Position numbers and translations under genes: made by a program | Notes under the pieces: generated by a model | The model's input: the letters and a program-made list of their open reading frames with translations, nothing else | What the model was told of the DNA's origin: nothing | Databases searched by the model: none | Assembly: GCA_003149835.1 (NCBI GenBank) | Contig: QAMX01000074.1 | Location: 1 to 15,813, forward strand | Direction of reading: 5' to 3' | DNA from: Clostridiales bacterium | Lineage (GTDB): Bacteria > Bacillota > Clostridia > Oscillospirales > QAMX01 | DNA length: 15,813 bases | Shown: positions 7,931 through 15,414 of the stretch, piece after piece | How the letters are laid out: every line of letters begins with the position of its first letter | How positions within the stretch are numbered: position 1 is the first letter of the stretch

Positions 7931-8620
7931 GTGGAACAGATCGCGGAAACGCTGGGGCAGACGATCCTGCTGGCCGGGCATTACGGGAGCGGGAAAACGA
8001 ACATCGCGATGAATCTCGCCGTTCTGCTGCGGCGCGCCGGCCGGCGCGTCACGGTCATCGATCTCGATATTATTAACCCTTATTTTCGCCTCGCCGACGG
8101 CAGCGGGCTGTTGGAGGAATACGGGATCGGGCACGTCGCGCCGATGTACGCCAACACCAACGTCGATATCCCGGCTCTGCCGCCGCGGATCGCGGGGCTG
8201 CTGGACACGTTTGACGGAACGCTGATCATCGATGTCGGCGGAGACGATACGGGGGCGGCCGCGCTCGGCGGCTATGCGGAGGCGATTGAACGCCGCGGCT
8301 ATGAAATGCTGCTGGCCGTCAATAAATTCCGGCCGTTTACCGAGACGGGGCGGGACGCCGCGGCGGTCGCCGCGGAGATTGAGACCGTGTCGCGGCTTCG
8401 GTTTACGGGCATTGCCGCCAATCCCAATCTCGGCCGCGAGACGGCGCGCGAGACGATTCTGGACGCGCTGCCGTTTACGGACGCGCTGGCAGAGCAGATG
8501 GGGCTGCCCGTCGTGCTGACGGCTGTGCGCGAGGATCTCGTTTCGTTGGTCGGCGGGGAGATCAAAGGGCCTGTCCTGCCGCTGCATATTCTGACAAAGC
8601 CCGGCTGGGAAATATACTGA
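7931..8620 (+). CDS. P-loop ATPase (ParA/MinD/CobQ-like) linked to the oxidoreductase
   Basis: This 229-aa protein has a Walker A loop GHYGSGKT (16-23), an aspartate-bearing switch region VIDLDIINPYFR (42-53) and a Walker B strand LIIDVGGDDTGA (98-109). These place it with SIMIBI-class P-loop NTPases. The loop has the classical GxxGxGKT form rather than the KGGxGKT 'deviant' form of true ParA/MinD, so a partitioning role is unlikely. The start is GTG 7931 with an excellent AAGGAGG (7918-7924) six bases away. It is the first gene of the operon, 48 bases before the ferredoxin gene. I recall similar ATPases next to these oxidoreductase genes in other Clostridia, but no function is established to my knowledge. 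Iron-sulfur cluster delivery or enzyme maturation is a guess by analogy with other metal-centre ATPases. Confidence 0.85.
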   Translation: MEQIAETLGQTILLAGHYGSGKTNIAMNLAVLLRRAGRRVTVIDLDIINPYFRLADGSGLLEEYGIGHVAPMYANTNVDIPALPPRIAGLLDTFDGTLIIDVGGDDTGAAALGGYAEAIERRGYEMLLAVNKFRPFTETGRDAAAVAAEIETVSRLRFTGIAANPNLGRETARETILDALPFTDALAEQMGLPVVLTAVREDLVSLVGGEIKGPVLPLHILTKPGWEIY

Positions 8621-8668
8621 CGCGCAGGCGTTATTCAAGAAATTCAGCACGGAAAGGTGATAAAGCAT

Positions 8669-8875
8669 ATGGCAAAAGTGACGATTGACGAAAAAAGATG
8701 CAAGGGCTGCGGGCTGTGCGTCTCGGTTTGCCCGAAAAAGATCGTAGCGCTTGCGGCGCACCGCCTCAATGTCAAGGGGCATCATCCGGCGGAAATTACC
8801 GATCAGGAGAAATGCATTGCCTGCGCGATGTGCGCGCGCATGTGCCCCGACGCGGCGATTACGGTAGAACGGTAG
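8669..8875 (+). CDS. 2x[4Fe-4S] ferredoxin-type delta subunit of 2-oxoacid:ferredoxin oxidoreductase
   Basis: This 68-aa protein carries two complete CxxCxxCxxxC clusters: C11, C14, C17, C21 and C49, C52, C55, C59. It should hold two [4Fe-4S] centres and pass electrons from the catalytic subunits to free ferredoxin. The N-terminal VTIDEKRCKGCGLC is typical of KorD/VorD subunits. The start is ATG 8669, with AAAGGTG at 8653-8659; the GTG four codons earlier overlaps the ribosome binding site. It lies 32 bases before the alpha subunit gene. All eight cysteines are present. Confidence 0.92.
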   Translation: MAKVTIDEKRCKGCGLCVSVCPKKIVALAAHRLNVKGHHPAEITDQEKCIACAMCARMCPDAAITVER

Positions 8876-8907
8876 TCTGAAACGAGAGATGAGAGGACGG
8901 AATTGAT

Positions 8908-9972
8908 ATGGCTGATAAGATTTTGATGAAAGGCAACGAGGCGCTCGCCGAAGCTGCGATCCGCGCCGGCTGCCGATACTTTTTCGGGTATCCGATCACG
9001 CCGCAGACGCAGGTGGCGGAATATATGGCCAAGAAGCTTCCGAAGATCGGCGGCGTCTACCTGCAAAGCGAGAGCGAGGTCGCGGCGATCAACATGGTTA
9101 TGGGCGCGTCGGCTGTGGGCGCGCGCGCGATGACGTCGAGCTCGTCGCCCGGCATTTCGCTGAAAGCCGAAGGAATTTCCTACATAGCGGGCTGCGACCT
9201 GCCGGCGGTGATCGTCAACATGCAGCGCGGCGGCCCGGGGCTCGGCGGCATTCAGCCTGCGCAGTCGGACTACTATCAGGCGACCAAGGGGCTGGCGCAC
9301 GGCGACTTCAAGCTGATCGTTCTGGCGCCGTGCGGCGTTCAGGAGATCGTCGATCTGATGAGCAAGGCGTTTGACCTCGCCGACGAATACCGGATGCCGG
9401 TGATGATTTTAGGCGACGGCATGCTCGGCCAGATGATGGAGCCGATCACGCTGCCGGAGCCGGTCGAGGAAGACCGGAGCAAAAAAACATGGGCGGCCAC
9501 CGGTACGGACGGCAAGCGCAGGCACAATATCATTAACTCGCTCTATATCCAGCCGGACGAGCTGGAAAAGCTGGTCATCGAGCGCTACAAGCGCTATGAC
9601 GAGGTCGCGCGCAAGGAGACGATGAGCGAAAGCTATCTGACCGAGGACGCGGATATCGTCATCGCCGCCTACGGCGCGTCGGCGCGAATCGCCAAAAACG
9701 CGATCGCCGCGGCGCGCGCCGAGGGCATCAAGGTCGGTCTGGTCCGGCCGATTACGCTCTGGCCGTTCCCGACCGAGGCGTTCCGCGCGGCCGCAAAGAC
9801 GGCGAAGGCGTTTTTAACCGTGGAAATGAGCATGGGGCAGATGATCGACGACGTCAAGCTCGCCATCGACTGCGCCAAGCCCGTCCATTTCTTCGGACGC
9901 ACGGGCGGCGTCGTTCCCACGCCCGCGGAGATTCTCAGCGAACTCAAAAAGATTCACGGAGGTGAGCGTTAA
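8908..9972 (+). CDS. vorB: 2-oxoacid:ferredoxin oxidoreductase alpha subunit (VorB/KorA family)
   Basis: This 354-aa subunit carries the pyrimidine-binding domain and the transketolase C-terminal-like domain of the enzyme that oxidatively decarboxylates 2-oxoacids to acyl-CoA with reduced ferredoxin. The GYPITPQT motif (27-34) and the TSSSSPGISLKAEG stretch (from residue 76) are hallmarks. QSESEVAAINMVMGA contains the glutamate expected to activate the thiamine cofactor. NMQRGGPG and the MPVMILGD segment also fit. Sequence style is closest to subunits annotated VorB (branched-chain 2-oxoacids), but 2-oxoglutarate (Kor) cannot be excluded, so the symbol is tentative. AGAGGA precedes the ATG. 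Its TAA overlaps the ATG of the next gene (TAATG), indicating translational coupling. Confidence 0.9.
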   Translation: MADKILMKGNEALAEAAIRAGCRYFFGYPITPQTQVAEYMAKKLPKIGGVYLQSESEVAAINMVMGASAVGARAMTSSSSPGISLKAEGISYIAGCDLPAVIVNMQRGGPGLGGIQPAQSDYYQATKGLAHGDFKLIVLAPCGVQEIVDLMSKAFDLADEYRMPVMILGDGMLGQMMEPITLPEPVEEDRSKKTWAATGTDGKRRHNIINSLYIQPDELEKLVIERYKRYDEVARKETMSESYLTEDADIVIAAYGASARIAKNAIAAARAEGIKVGLVRPITLWPFPTEAFRAAAKTAKAFLTVEMSMGQMIDDVKLAIDCAKPVHFFGRTGGVVPTPAEILSELKKIHGGER

Positions 9973-10724
9973 TGGCAATCGTGTATAAAAGGCCGGCCGC
10001 GCTGTCGGATGTAGATACGCATTACTGCCCGGGCTGTACGCACGGGATTGTGCACCGGCTCGTGGCCGAGGTGCTCGACGAGCTCGGCATCGTCGGAAAA
10101 ACGGTGGGCGTCGCGCCGGTCGGCTGCGCCGTTTTTGCGTACAACTATTTTGAGTGCGATATGATTCAGGCCGCGCACGGCCGCGCTCCGGCGGTCGCGG
10201 TCGGCGCGAAGCGCGCCAACCCCTCCAACATCGTCTTTACCTATCAGGGCGACGGCGACTTAGCGGCCATCGGCACGGCGGAAACCGTTCATGCGGCGAC
10301 GCGCGGCGAGAACATCACGATCATTTTCATCAACAACGCGATCTACGGGATGACGAGCGGCCAGATGGCGCCGACGACGCTGCCCGAGCAGGTCACGACG
10401 ACCACGCCTTACGGCCGCGACCCCAAAATCGCGGGGTATCCGGTTCGCGTCTGCGAGATGCTGTCGACCCTGAGCGGCACGGCGTACTGCGAGCGCGTCA
10501 GCGTCGACTGTGTGCCCAACATCATGAACGCCAAAAAGGCCATTAAAAAGGGCTTTGAAAAGCAGATCGCCGGCAAGGGCTTCTCGCTGATCGAGGTGCT
10601 TTCCACCTGCCCGACCAACTGGGGCATGCAGCCGCTGGAAGCGTTGGAATGGCTCAGAAAGAACATGATACCGTATTACCCGCTCGGCGTCTACGCCGAC
10701 AGGGACGATGTGTTTGGAGAATGA
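9972..10724 (+). CDS. 2-oxoacid:ferredoxin oxidoreductase beta subunit (TPP-binding)
   Basis: This 250-aa subunit binds thiamine pyrophosphate and Mg2+. GDGD (93-96) followed by NN (121-122) forms the canonical GDG...NN cofactor motif. YCPGCTHG (18-25) is the family N-terminal signature. VGCAVFAYNYF and the ALPTRAKR-like segment (AVGAKRANP, near 77) also match KorB/VorA proteins. Only the two cysteines of CPGC are visible near the N-terminus, so the main Fe-S wiring is probably in the delta subunit. Translation begins inside the stop codon of the alpha gene, with GGAGGTGA just upstream, so the two should be made in equal amounts. The gamma gene follows after 4 bases. Confidence 0.92.
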   Translation: MAIVYKRPAALSDVDTHYCPGCTHGIVHRLVAEVLDELGIVGKTVGVAPVGCAVFAYNYFECDMIQAAHGRAPAVAVGAKRANPSNIVFTYQGDGDLAAIGTAETVHAATRGENITIIFINNAIYGMTSGQMAPTTLPEQVTTTTPYGRDPKIAGYPVRVCEMLSTLSGTAYCERVSVDCVPNIMNAKKAIKKGFEKQIAGKGFSLIEVLSTCPTNWGMQPLEALEWLRKNMIPYYPLGVYADRDDVFGE

Positions 10725-10728
10725 GAAG

Positions 10729-11265
10729 ATGACGAACTATAATATATTGATTGCGGGCTTCGGCGGTCAGGGCATCCAGTTCGCGGGCAAGCTGCTGACC
10801 TATATCGGGATGTACACGGGATTGGAGGTCTCGCTCTATCCGTCCTACGGCCCTGAGATGCGCGGCGGCACCTCGAACTGCGGCGTCAACATCAGCTCCG
10901 AGCCGATCGCCTCGCCGCTCGTCGTCAACCCGACCGAGCTGATCGTGATGAACGCGCCCTCGCTGGAAAAGTTTGAAAAGAGCACGGTTTCCGGCGGCAA
11001 GATCTTTTATGACAGCACGCTGATTTCCAAAAACGGCGGCCGCACGGACGTCGCGTATTTCGCAGTGCCGGTGACAAAGATCGCCGAGGAAAACGGCATC
11101 GGCAAGCTGGCCAACGTGATCATGTGCGGCAAGTTCCTCAAAGAAACCGGCCTCTGCGACATGGATACGGCCGCGCCGATCATCAAGAAGCTCGTGCCGG
11201 TCAAAAAGCCCGAGCTCTACGATCTGAATATGAAAGCGCTGAAAATCGGCTACTGCGACTGCTGA
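10729..11265 (+). CDS. 2-oxoacid:ferredoxin oxidoreductase gamma subunit
   Basis: This 178-aa protein belongs to the pyruvate/ketoisovalerate oxidoreductase gamma (domain III) family, the part that helps bind coenzyme A. GFGGQGIQFAGKLL (10-23) is the typical N-terminal glycine loop. SYGPEMRGGTSNC and VVNPTELIVMNAPSL follow the family order. An in-frame ATG seven codons earlier exists at 10708, but ATG 10729 sits 8 bases after GGAG and starts where the family starts. It is the last gene of the operon, and a strong terminator follows about 40 bases later. All four subunit classes are therefore encoded together in the order delta-alpha-beta-gamma. Confidence 0.92.
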   Translation: MTNYNILIAGFGGQGIQFAGKLLTYIGMYTGLEVSLYPSYGPEMRGGTSNCGVNISSEPIASPLVVNPTELIVMNAPSLEKFEKSTVSGGKIFYDSTLISKNGGRTDVAYFAVPVTKIAEENGIGKLANVIMCGKFLKETGLCDMDTAAPIIKKLVPVKKPELYDLNMKALKIGYCDC

Positions 11266-11305
11266 GCCGGCCGTTTGACGCAAGACGATCAGACAGACCA
11301 AAATC

Positions 11306-11350
11306 AAACAGGGACGCCCCGTGAAAAAATAGGGGGCGTCCCTGTTTTTT
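11306..11350 (+). terminator. Strong intrinsic terminator of the oxidoreductase operon
   Basis: A perfect 15-bp stem pairs 11306-11320 (ending GGGACGCCCC) with 11333-11347 (starting GGGGCGTCCC) around a 12-base A-rich loop. A T run (11345-11350) follows. It lies 40 bases after the gamma-subunit stop. The opposite strand has only a GATTTT tail, so it mainly serves the plus strand. Confidence 0.92.
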
Positions 11351-11488
11351 GCGCTGAAAAACGCCTGCACAGCAGCGGAAAGCCGCGCGTAACGGATGCG
11401 GTTGGAGATATGCGCGGAGAACTCATAAGAACAAATCGGTTTGCCGGCCGGGAAGCCGGGCAAAAGCGCCGTATATCCGTGCGCATAG

Positions 11489-11525
11489 AAAACCTCTGCC
11501 CGGCGGAACGGATTCCGCCGGGCAG
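11489..11525 (-). terminator. Intrinsic terminator of the dehydrogenase-malic enzyme operon
   Basis: A perfect 13-bp inverted repeat (11496-11508 with 11513-11525, CTGCCCGGCGGAA arms, 4-base loop) is followed on the minus strand by AGGTTTTC. It begins about 58 bases past the malic enzyme stop. The 11266-11583 gap thus holds two convergent terminators; the stretch between them (11351-11488) shows no gene. Confidence 0.8.
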
Positions 11526-11583
11526 AAACGGATATTTTCGATCAGGCAAAATGAGTCCTTTTACAAAAACGCTCGGGGGAAAC

Positions 11584-12756
11584 TCAGATACGCGCCACGC
11601 CGGTTTCGCGGGCCGCCTCGGCGACGGCCTTGGCGACGGCGGCGGCGACGCTGCGGTCGAGCGCGGACGGGATGATATAATCCGGAGAGAGCTGATCGTC
11701 GGAGACGAAAGCGGCGATGGCCTTGGCCGCGGCGATCTTCATCGCGTCGTTGATGTCGCTGGCGCGGACGTCTAAGGCGCCGCGGAAGATGCCGGGGAAG
11801 GCGAGGACGTTATTGATCTGGTTGGGGTAATCGCTGCGGCCGGTGCCGACGACGGCCGCGCCGGCTTCCAGCGCAAGCTTCGGCATGATCTCCGGCACGG
11901 GGTTGGCCATGGGGAAGAGAATCGGGGAGGGGGCCATGGATTTGACCATGTCGGGCGTGACGCAGTTGGGAGCCGAGACGCCGATAAAGACGTCCGCGCC
12001 TTTGAGCACGTCGGCGAGGCTGCCCTTCCGCAGCTCGCGGTTGGTGATGGCGGCCATTTCTTTTTTCTCGTCGTTTAATCCGTCGCGGCCTTCATAGATC
12101 GCGCCCTGACGGTCGCAGAGGACGACGTCTTTCAGGCCCATGGCGATCAGCAGGCGGATGATGGCGATGCCGGCCGCGCCGGCGCCGCTGGTGACGACGC
12201 GGATCTTGTCCATTTCCTTGCCGGTGACGCGGAGAGCGTTCAGCATAGCGGCCAGCGTGACCACGGCGGTGCCGTGCTGGTCGTCGTGGAAAATGGGGAT
12301 ATCGCAGCATTCTTTGAGGCGGCGCTCGATTTCAAAGCAGCGCGGCGCGGAGATGTCTTCCAGATTGACGCCGCCGAAGCTGCCCGCGAGCAGGCGGACG
12401 GTGTTGACGATATCGTCGACGGATTTGGAGCGGACGCAGAGCGGCACGGCGTCCACGTTGCCGAACGCCTTGAAGAGCGCGCATTTGCCCTCCATGACGG
12501 GCATACCGGCTTCGGGGCCGATGTCGCCGAGGCCGAGCACGGCCGTTCCGTCGGTGACGACGGCGACGAGATTGGAGCGGCGCGTCAGCTCATAGCTGAG
12601 GTCGACGTCCTTCTGAATGGCGAGGCACGGCTCGGCGACGCCGGGCGTATAGGCCAGCGAGAGGTCGTCGCGGTTTTCCAGCGGCGCGCGGCAGACGACC
12701 TCGATCTTTCCGTTCCATTCGCGGTGCTTTTTTAAGGATTCAACGGCATAGTCCAT
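11584..12756 (-). CDS. Malic enzyme, NAD(P)-dependent, oxaloacetate-decarboxylating
   Basis: This 390-aa cytoplasmic enzyme converts malate to pyruvate and CO2 while reducing NAD(P)+, or the reverse. SLAYTPGVAEPC holds the catalytic tyrosine (Tyr36), and VMEGKCALFKAFG holds the catalytic lysine (Lys91). NLEDISAP and FHDDQHGTA (157-163) supply the metal-binding acids. GAGAAG (191-196) is the dinucleotide loop, and SDYPNQINNVLAFPG is a family signature. Its length matches the short bacterial form without a phosphotransacetylase domain. ATG 12756 is preceded by AAAGGA about 14 bases upstream. It follows the lactate/malate-type dehydrogenase gene by 94 bases on the same strand, and no separate promoter was seen, so co-transcription is likely. 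Cofactor choice (NAD or NADP) cannot be decided by eye. Confidence 0.95.
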   Translation of the reverse strand: MDYAVESLKKHREWNGKIEVVCRAPLENRDDLSLAYTPGVAEPCLAIQKDVDLSYELTRRSNLVAVVTDGTAVLGLGDIGPEAGMPVMEGKCALFKAFGNVDAVPLCVRSKSVDDIVNTVRLLAGSFGGVNLEDISAPRCFEIERRLKECCDIPIFHDDQHGTAVVTLAAMLNALRVTGKEMDKIRVVTSGAGAAGIAIIRLLIAMGLKDVVLCDRQGAIYEGRDGLNDEKKEMAAITNRELRKGSLADVLKGADVFIGVSAPNCVTPDMVKSMAPSPILFPMANPVPEIMPKLALEAGAAVVGTGRSDYPNQINNVLAFPGIFRGALDVRASDINDAMKIAAAKAIAAFVSDDQLSPDYIIPSALDRSVAAAVAKAVAEAARETGVARI

Positions 12757-12850
12757 GGGATTTTCACGATCCTTTCAGAATGATATGCGGCGGAAATCCG
12801 AGCCGCAGGGTCAAAAGGCCGAAGGTTATGGGCGATTTCAGTATATGGAA

Positions 12851-13804
12851 TTATATGGAGAGCTGCGCGATGATGTCTTTTAAGGTGTCGGCGCTCTTGC
12901 GGAGCAGAGCGACCTCCTCGTCGAGCAGCGACGGCGCGAGCGAGCGCTTTAAGCCCTGCGCGCCGATGACAAACGGGATACTGAGGCAGACGTCGCTGAT
13001 GCCGTACTGGTTGTGAAGCATAGCGGAAACGGTCATGACGGAATCCGTATCTCGGATGATGCATTCGCAGAGGCGGGATACCGAGAGGGCGATGGCGTAG
13101 TAGGTGGCGTTTTTCAGGGAGATGACCCGGGCGCCGGCCGTCCGCACGTCCTCCTCGATCTCTTTGAGCTCTTCTTTGCCGCATTTGTTGTGCTTGTCGC
13201 AGATATCGGTACAATAACGGTCCATTTCCAGACCGGCAATGGTCGCCAGAGACCAGGGGATCATCGAGGTATCGCCGTGTTCGCCGAAGACATAGGCGTG
13301 GACGTTTTTCGGGTTCAGGCCCATGTGCGCGGCGAGGCGCGAACGGAGCCGGGCGGAGTCCAGCATGGTGCCGGAGCCGATAACCTGCCGCTCGGAAAGC
13401 GTCGTCGTTTTGAGGATCGTATAGGTGATGATATCCACCGGATTGCTGACGACGAGATAGACGGCGTCCGGCGCGAAGCGGATGACCTGAGGCATGACGG
13501 ACTTGATGATGTCGATGTTGGCCTGCGCCAGATCGATCCGCGTCTGCCCGGGCTTGCGCGCCATACCGACGGTGACGATGACGATGTCGGAGCCGACCGC
13601 GTCGGGGTAAGAGCCGGCGTAGATGTTGACGGGAGAGCTGAACGGCGTGCCCTGAATGATGTCCATGGCCTCGCCCTGGGCCTTTTTTTCATTGACGTCG
13701 ATCAAAACGATTTCGGACACCATACCGGCAATGGTCAGCGTATAGGCGATGGACGCGCCGACGTTGCCGGCGCCTAAAATGGTGATTTTTTTGCCTTTCT
13801 TCAC
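12851..13804 (-). CDS. L-lactate/malate dehydrogenase family; Arg at the substrate-specificity site
   Basis: This 317-aa NAD-dependent 2-hydroxyacid dehydrogenase has GAGNVG (11-16), Asp36 at the end of the second strand (NAD preference), SNPVDIITY, GSGTMLDSAR (143-152) and the catalytic GEHGD (174-178, His177). Overall it looks like clostridial L-lactate dehydrogenases and would normally be annotated so. However, the active-site loop reads MARKPGQTR (81-89). Residue 83, equivalent to position 102 of Bacillus stearothermophilus LDH, is Arg (malate type) instead of the Gln of true lactate dehydrogenases. Arg89, Asp149, Arg152 and His177 are kept, as is the Thr of ATYY (234), which is LDH-like. 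With malic enzyme downstream, malate/oxaloacetate is a serious alternative substrate pair. The GTG at 13804 has AAGGAG upstream. Confidence 0.9.
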   Translation of the reverse strand: MKKGKKITILGAGNVGASIAYTLTIAGMVSEIVLIDVNEKKAQGEAMDIIQGTPFSSPVNIYAGSYPDAVGSDIVIVTVGMARKPGQTRIDLAQANIDIIKSVMPQVIRFAPDAVYLVVSNPVDIITYTILKTTTLSERQVIGSGTMLDSARLRSRLAAHMGLNPKNVHAYVFGEHGDTSMIPWSLATIAGLEMDRYCTDICDKHNKCGKEELKEIEEDVRTAGARVISLKNATYYAIALSVSRLCECIIRDTDSVMTVSAMLHNQYGISDVCLSIPFVIGAQGLKRSLAPSLLDEEVALLRKSADTLKDIIAQLSI

Positions 13805-13957
13805 TCGGTTGATTCTCCTTGACGGTAAATTGAGGATTTCGAAAAACGTTGCACAATGATTTCTTGTTTTTAGTACATTTGTACAAAGAGGGCTGTTTAA
13901 TTGTTTAGAGGCAGTTGCCTATATAAGCAATATCTGGATGATTCCATTACCCTATAT
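13805..13957 (-). other. Leader of the dehydrogenase-malic enzyme transcript with two palindromes
   Basis: From the predicted start (about 13957) to the GTG there are about 150 nt without a coding frame. AGGCA-GT-TGCCT (13909-13920) is a perfect short inverted repeat, and flanking bases (TTGTTTA at 13902-13908, AAGCAA at 13926-13931) can lengthen it imperfectly. GTACA-TT-TGTAC (13873-13884) is a second perfect palindrome. Both lie downstream of the promoter, where they could be operator sites or RNA hairpins. Neither matches the redox regulator Rex consensus. Confidence 0.35.
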
Positions 13958-13963
13958 TGAGAT

Positions 13964-13992
13964 ATTATAATACAGTCGCGCCGCTTTGTAAA
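13964..13992 (-). promoter_or_regulatory. Promoter of the dehydrogenase-malic enzyme operon
   Basis: On the minus strand TTTACA (13987-13992) and TATAAT (13964-13969) are exactly 17 bases apart. The bases upstream of the -35 are very T-rich (about 13993-14035), like an UP element. It should give strong vegetative transcription. Confidence 0.85.
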
Positions 13993-14213
13993 GAGGTAAA
14001 AATATGCAAAAATCCGGATAAAAAACAAAAAATACTGTGCGAAGCGTGTGGTTTGACCGCGAGGAAGGCAGAAAGCCATGCGATAAGGCCGATCTTTGAC
14101 GGCTCCCGACGCCTGAGGGCGGAAAGCGGAGGGGAGAGCGGCGCTGCGGCTGCGCGCAGCGGGGAACGCCGAGCGGGGCGGAAAGCGGCAAACGGAGAAA
14201 CGCGGCAAAAGCC
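13993..14213. other. Gene-free GC-rich stretch with a 13-base direct repeat
   Basis: No credible gene was found here. The left part (13993-14040) is AT-rich and belongs to the promoter region. The rest is GC- and purine-rich on the plus strand. GGGCGGAAAGCGG occurs twice (14117-14129 and 14176-14188), and CGCTGCG/CGCAGCG can form a hairpin between the copies. Open frames crossing it lack ribosome binding sites and look like composition artefacts. Confidence 0.4.
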
Positions 14214-14248
14214 ACAGAACGCCGCGGCCACAGGCCGCGGCGTTCTGT
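14207..14248 (-). terminator. Intrinsic terminator of the Gfo/Idh/MocA gene
   Basis: A perfect 16-bp stem pairs 14214-14229 with 14233-14248 (ACAGAACGCCGCGGCC arm, loop of 3 bases). On the minus strand GGCTTTT follows. It lies 64 bases past the stop of the oxidoreductase gene. It is very GC-rich and stable, although the T run is only four long. Confidence 0.8.
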
Positions 14249-14311
14249 ATGGAAAACGATCGGGTTATTTGCGCGCGCTGACTAAAATGTTGCGCTGTGA
14301 AACGGCGGCGT

Positions 14312-15391
14312 TTAGTCAAAATACACGGTTTTGCCCGTTTCCGCGGAGGTATAGATCGCCTCGATGATCTGCGAGACGACGGCGGCCTTGCGGCCCGGAG
14401 AGAGCAGCGGCGTTCCCTCGGTGACGGCGCTGATCCACTGGTGCATATCATATTGATTTTCGTTCAGGTCTTTGCCTTTAAACAGATCGCGCGTATACCG
14501 GTTGGGCGAAAGCTCCTGCGTATAGAGCGAGCCGTTGAGTTCGCCGTTGAGGCGCACCTTGTTGTCCTTCATGGAGAGGCCGGCTTTGTCGCCGACGATG
14601 ATCGGCGTAGAGCCGGTTTCTTCAAGGTTGATCGCCCACGACGCCTCAATGTGCATGGCGCAGCCGTTTTTGAAGCGGATGAAGCCCATCGCGGAGTCCT
14701 CGACCTGATATTCGTCGGCGGTAAAGAGGCGGCCGTTGTTGGATTCCGCGCATTTGGCGCCGAGCTTCTGGTATGAAACGCCGGTGACGCTGGCGATTTC
14801 ATAGTTATCGATGATGAACAGCGCCGAGTCGATCGAATGCGTTCCGATGTCGATCATCGGGCCGCCGCCCTGCTTTTCATAATCGAGGAAGACGCCCCAC
14901 GTCGGAATGCCGCGGCGGCGGAGGTTGCGCGCCTTGACGTAATAGATATCGCCGAGCGCGCCGTCGCGCACGAGGTTGCGCGCCAGCTGGAAGGTCGGGA
15001 CGCTGCGCGTCTGGTAGCCGATCGACAGCAGCTTGCCGGCCTTTTCGGCGGCTTCGCACATCAGAACCGCGTCCGCGTAGGTTTTGGCCATCGGCTTTTC
15101 GCAGTACACATGCTTGCCGGCCGCAAACGCGTCGATGGAAATCGGAGCGTGGCTGGAATTGGGCGTACAGACGTGGACAACCTCGATCTCGTCCATGGCG
15201 AGGAGCTCGCGGTAATCCTCGAAGATCTTAGCGCCCTCGACGCCGTATTCCCGCGCCGCGGCCTCGGCGCGCTCGCGGACGATGTCGCAGAACGCGACCA
15301 TTTCGAGATTTTCAACGCTTTTCAGCGCCGGCATATGCTTGCCGTTGGCGATGCCGCCGCAGCCGATGACGCCGACTTTGACCTTTCTCAT
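14312..15391 (-). CDS. Gfo/Idh/MocA family NAD(P)-dependent oxidoreductase
   Basis: This 359-aa enzyme has an N-terminal Rossmann fold with GVIGCGGIANGKH (7-19), the family motif EKP (98-100) with the catalytic lysine in HVYCEKPMAK, and a C-terminal substrate domain with GGGPMIDIGTHSID. In that motif Asp181 and His185 are the expected catalytic pair. It should oxidise or reduce a sugar, inositol or related polyol using NAD(H) or NADP(H), but the family is too broad to name the substrate. No sugar transporter or other catabolic gene is adjacent, so it stands as a single-gene unit with its own promoter and terminator. The ATG at 15391 follows CGGAGG with about 9 bases spacing. Length is typical. 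Confidence 0.92.
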   Translation of the reverse strand: MRKVKVGVIGCGGIANGKHMPALKSVENLEMVAFCDIVRERAEAAAREYGVEGAKIFEDYRELLAMDEIEVVHVCTPNSSHAPISIDAFAAGKHVYCEKPMAKTYADAVLMCEAAEKAGKLLSIGYQTRSVPTFQLARNLVRDGALGDIYYVKARNLRRRGIPTWGVFLDYEKQGGGPMIDIGTHSIDSALFIIDNYEIASVTGVSYQKLGAKCAESNNGRLFTADEYQVEDSAMGFIRFKNGCAMHIEASWAINLEETGSTPIIVGDKAGLSMKDNKVRLNGELNGSLYTQELSPNRYTRDLFKGKDLNENQYDMHQWISAVTEGTPLLSPGRKAAVVSQIIEAIYTSAETGKTVYFD

Positions 15392-15414
15392 AACGAAGTA
15401 CCTCCGTTTTTTTT

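Noticed and set aside
7841..8785. 314-codon minus-strand frame over the ATPase and ferredoxin
   Set aside because: Antisense to two clear genes; Arg/Gln-rich composition typical of a shadow.
10654..11463. 269-codon minus-strand frame over the gamma subunit and terminator
   Set aside because: It crosses the strong terminator hairpin and is antisense to the gamma-subunit gene; no family resemblance.
12785..12810. Hairpin (TGCGGC/GCCGCA) between the dehydrogenase and malic enzyme genes
   Set aside because: No T run on the minus strand, so not a terminator; at most an mRNA processing or stability element.
13013..13777. 254-codon plus-strand frame inside the dehydrogenase gene
   Set aside because: Shadow frame opposite a conserved enzyme.
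13840..13860. Possible Rex operator (TTGTGC...) near the dehydrogenase start
   Set aside because: Only one half-site resembles the Rex consensus TTGTnAAnnnnTTnACAA; the other half does not match.
13957..14367. 136-codon plus-strand frame between the dehydrogenase and the Gfo/Idh/MocA gene
   Set aside because: Starts at TTG without a ribosome site, runs through a promoter and a terminator hairpin, and has low-complexity Ala/Arg/Gly content.
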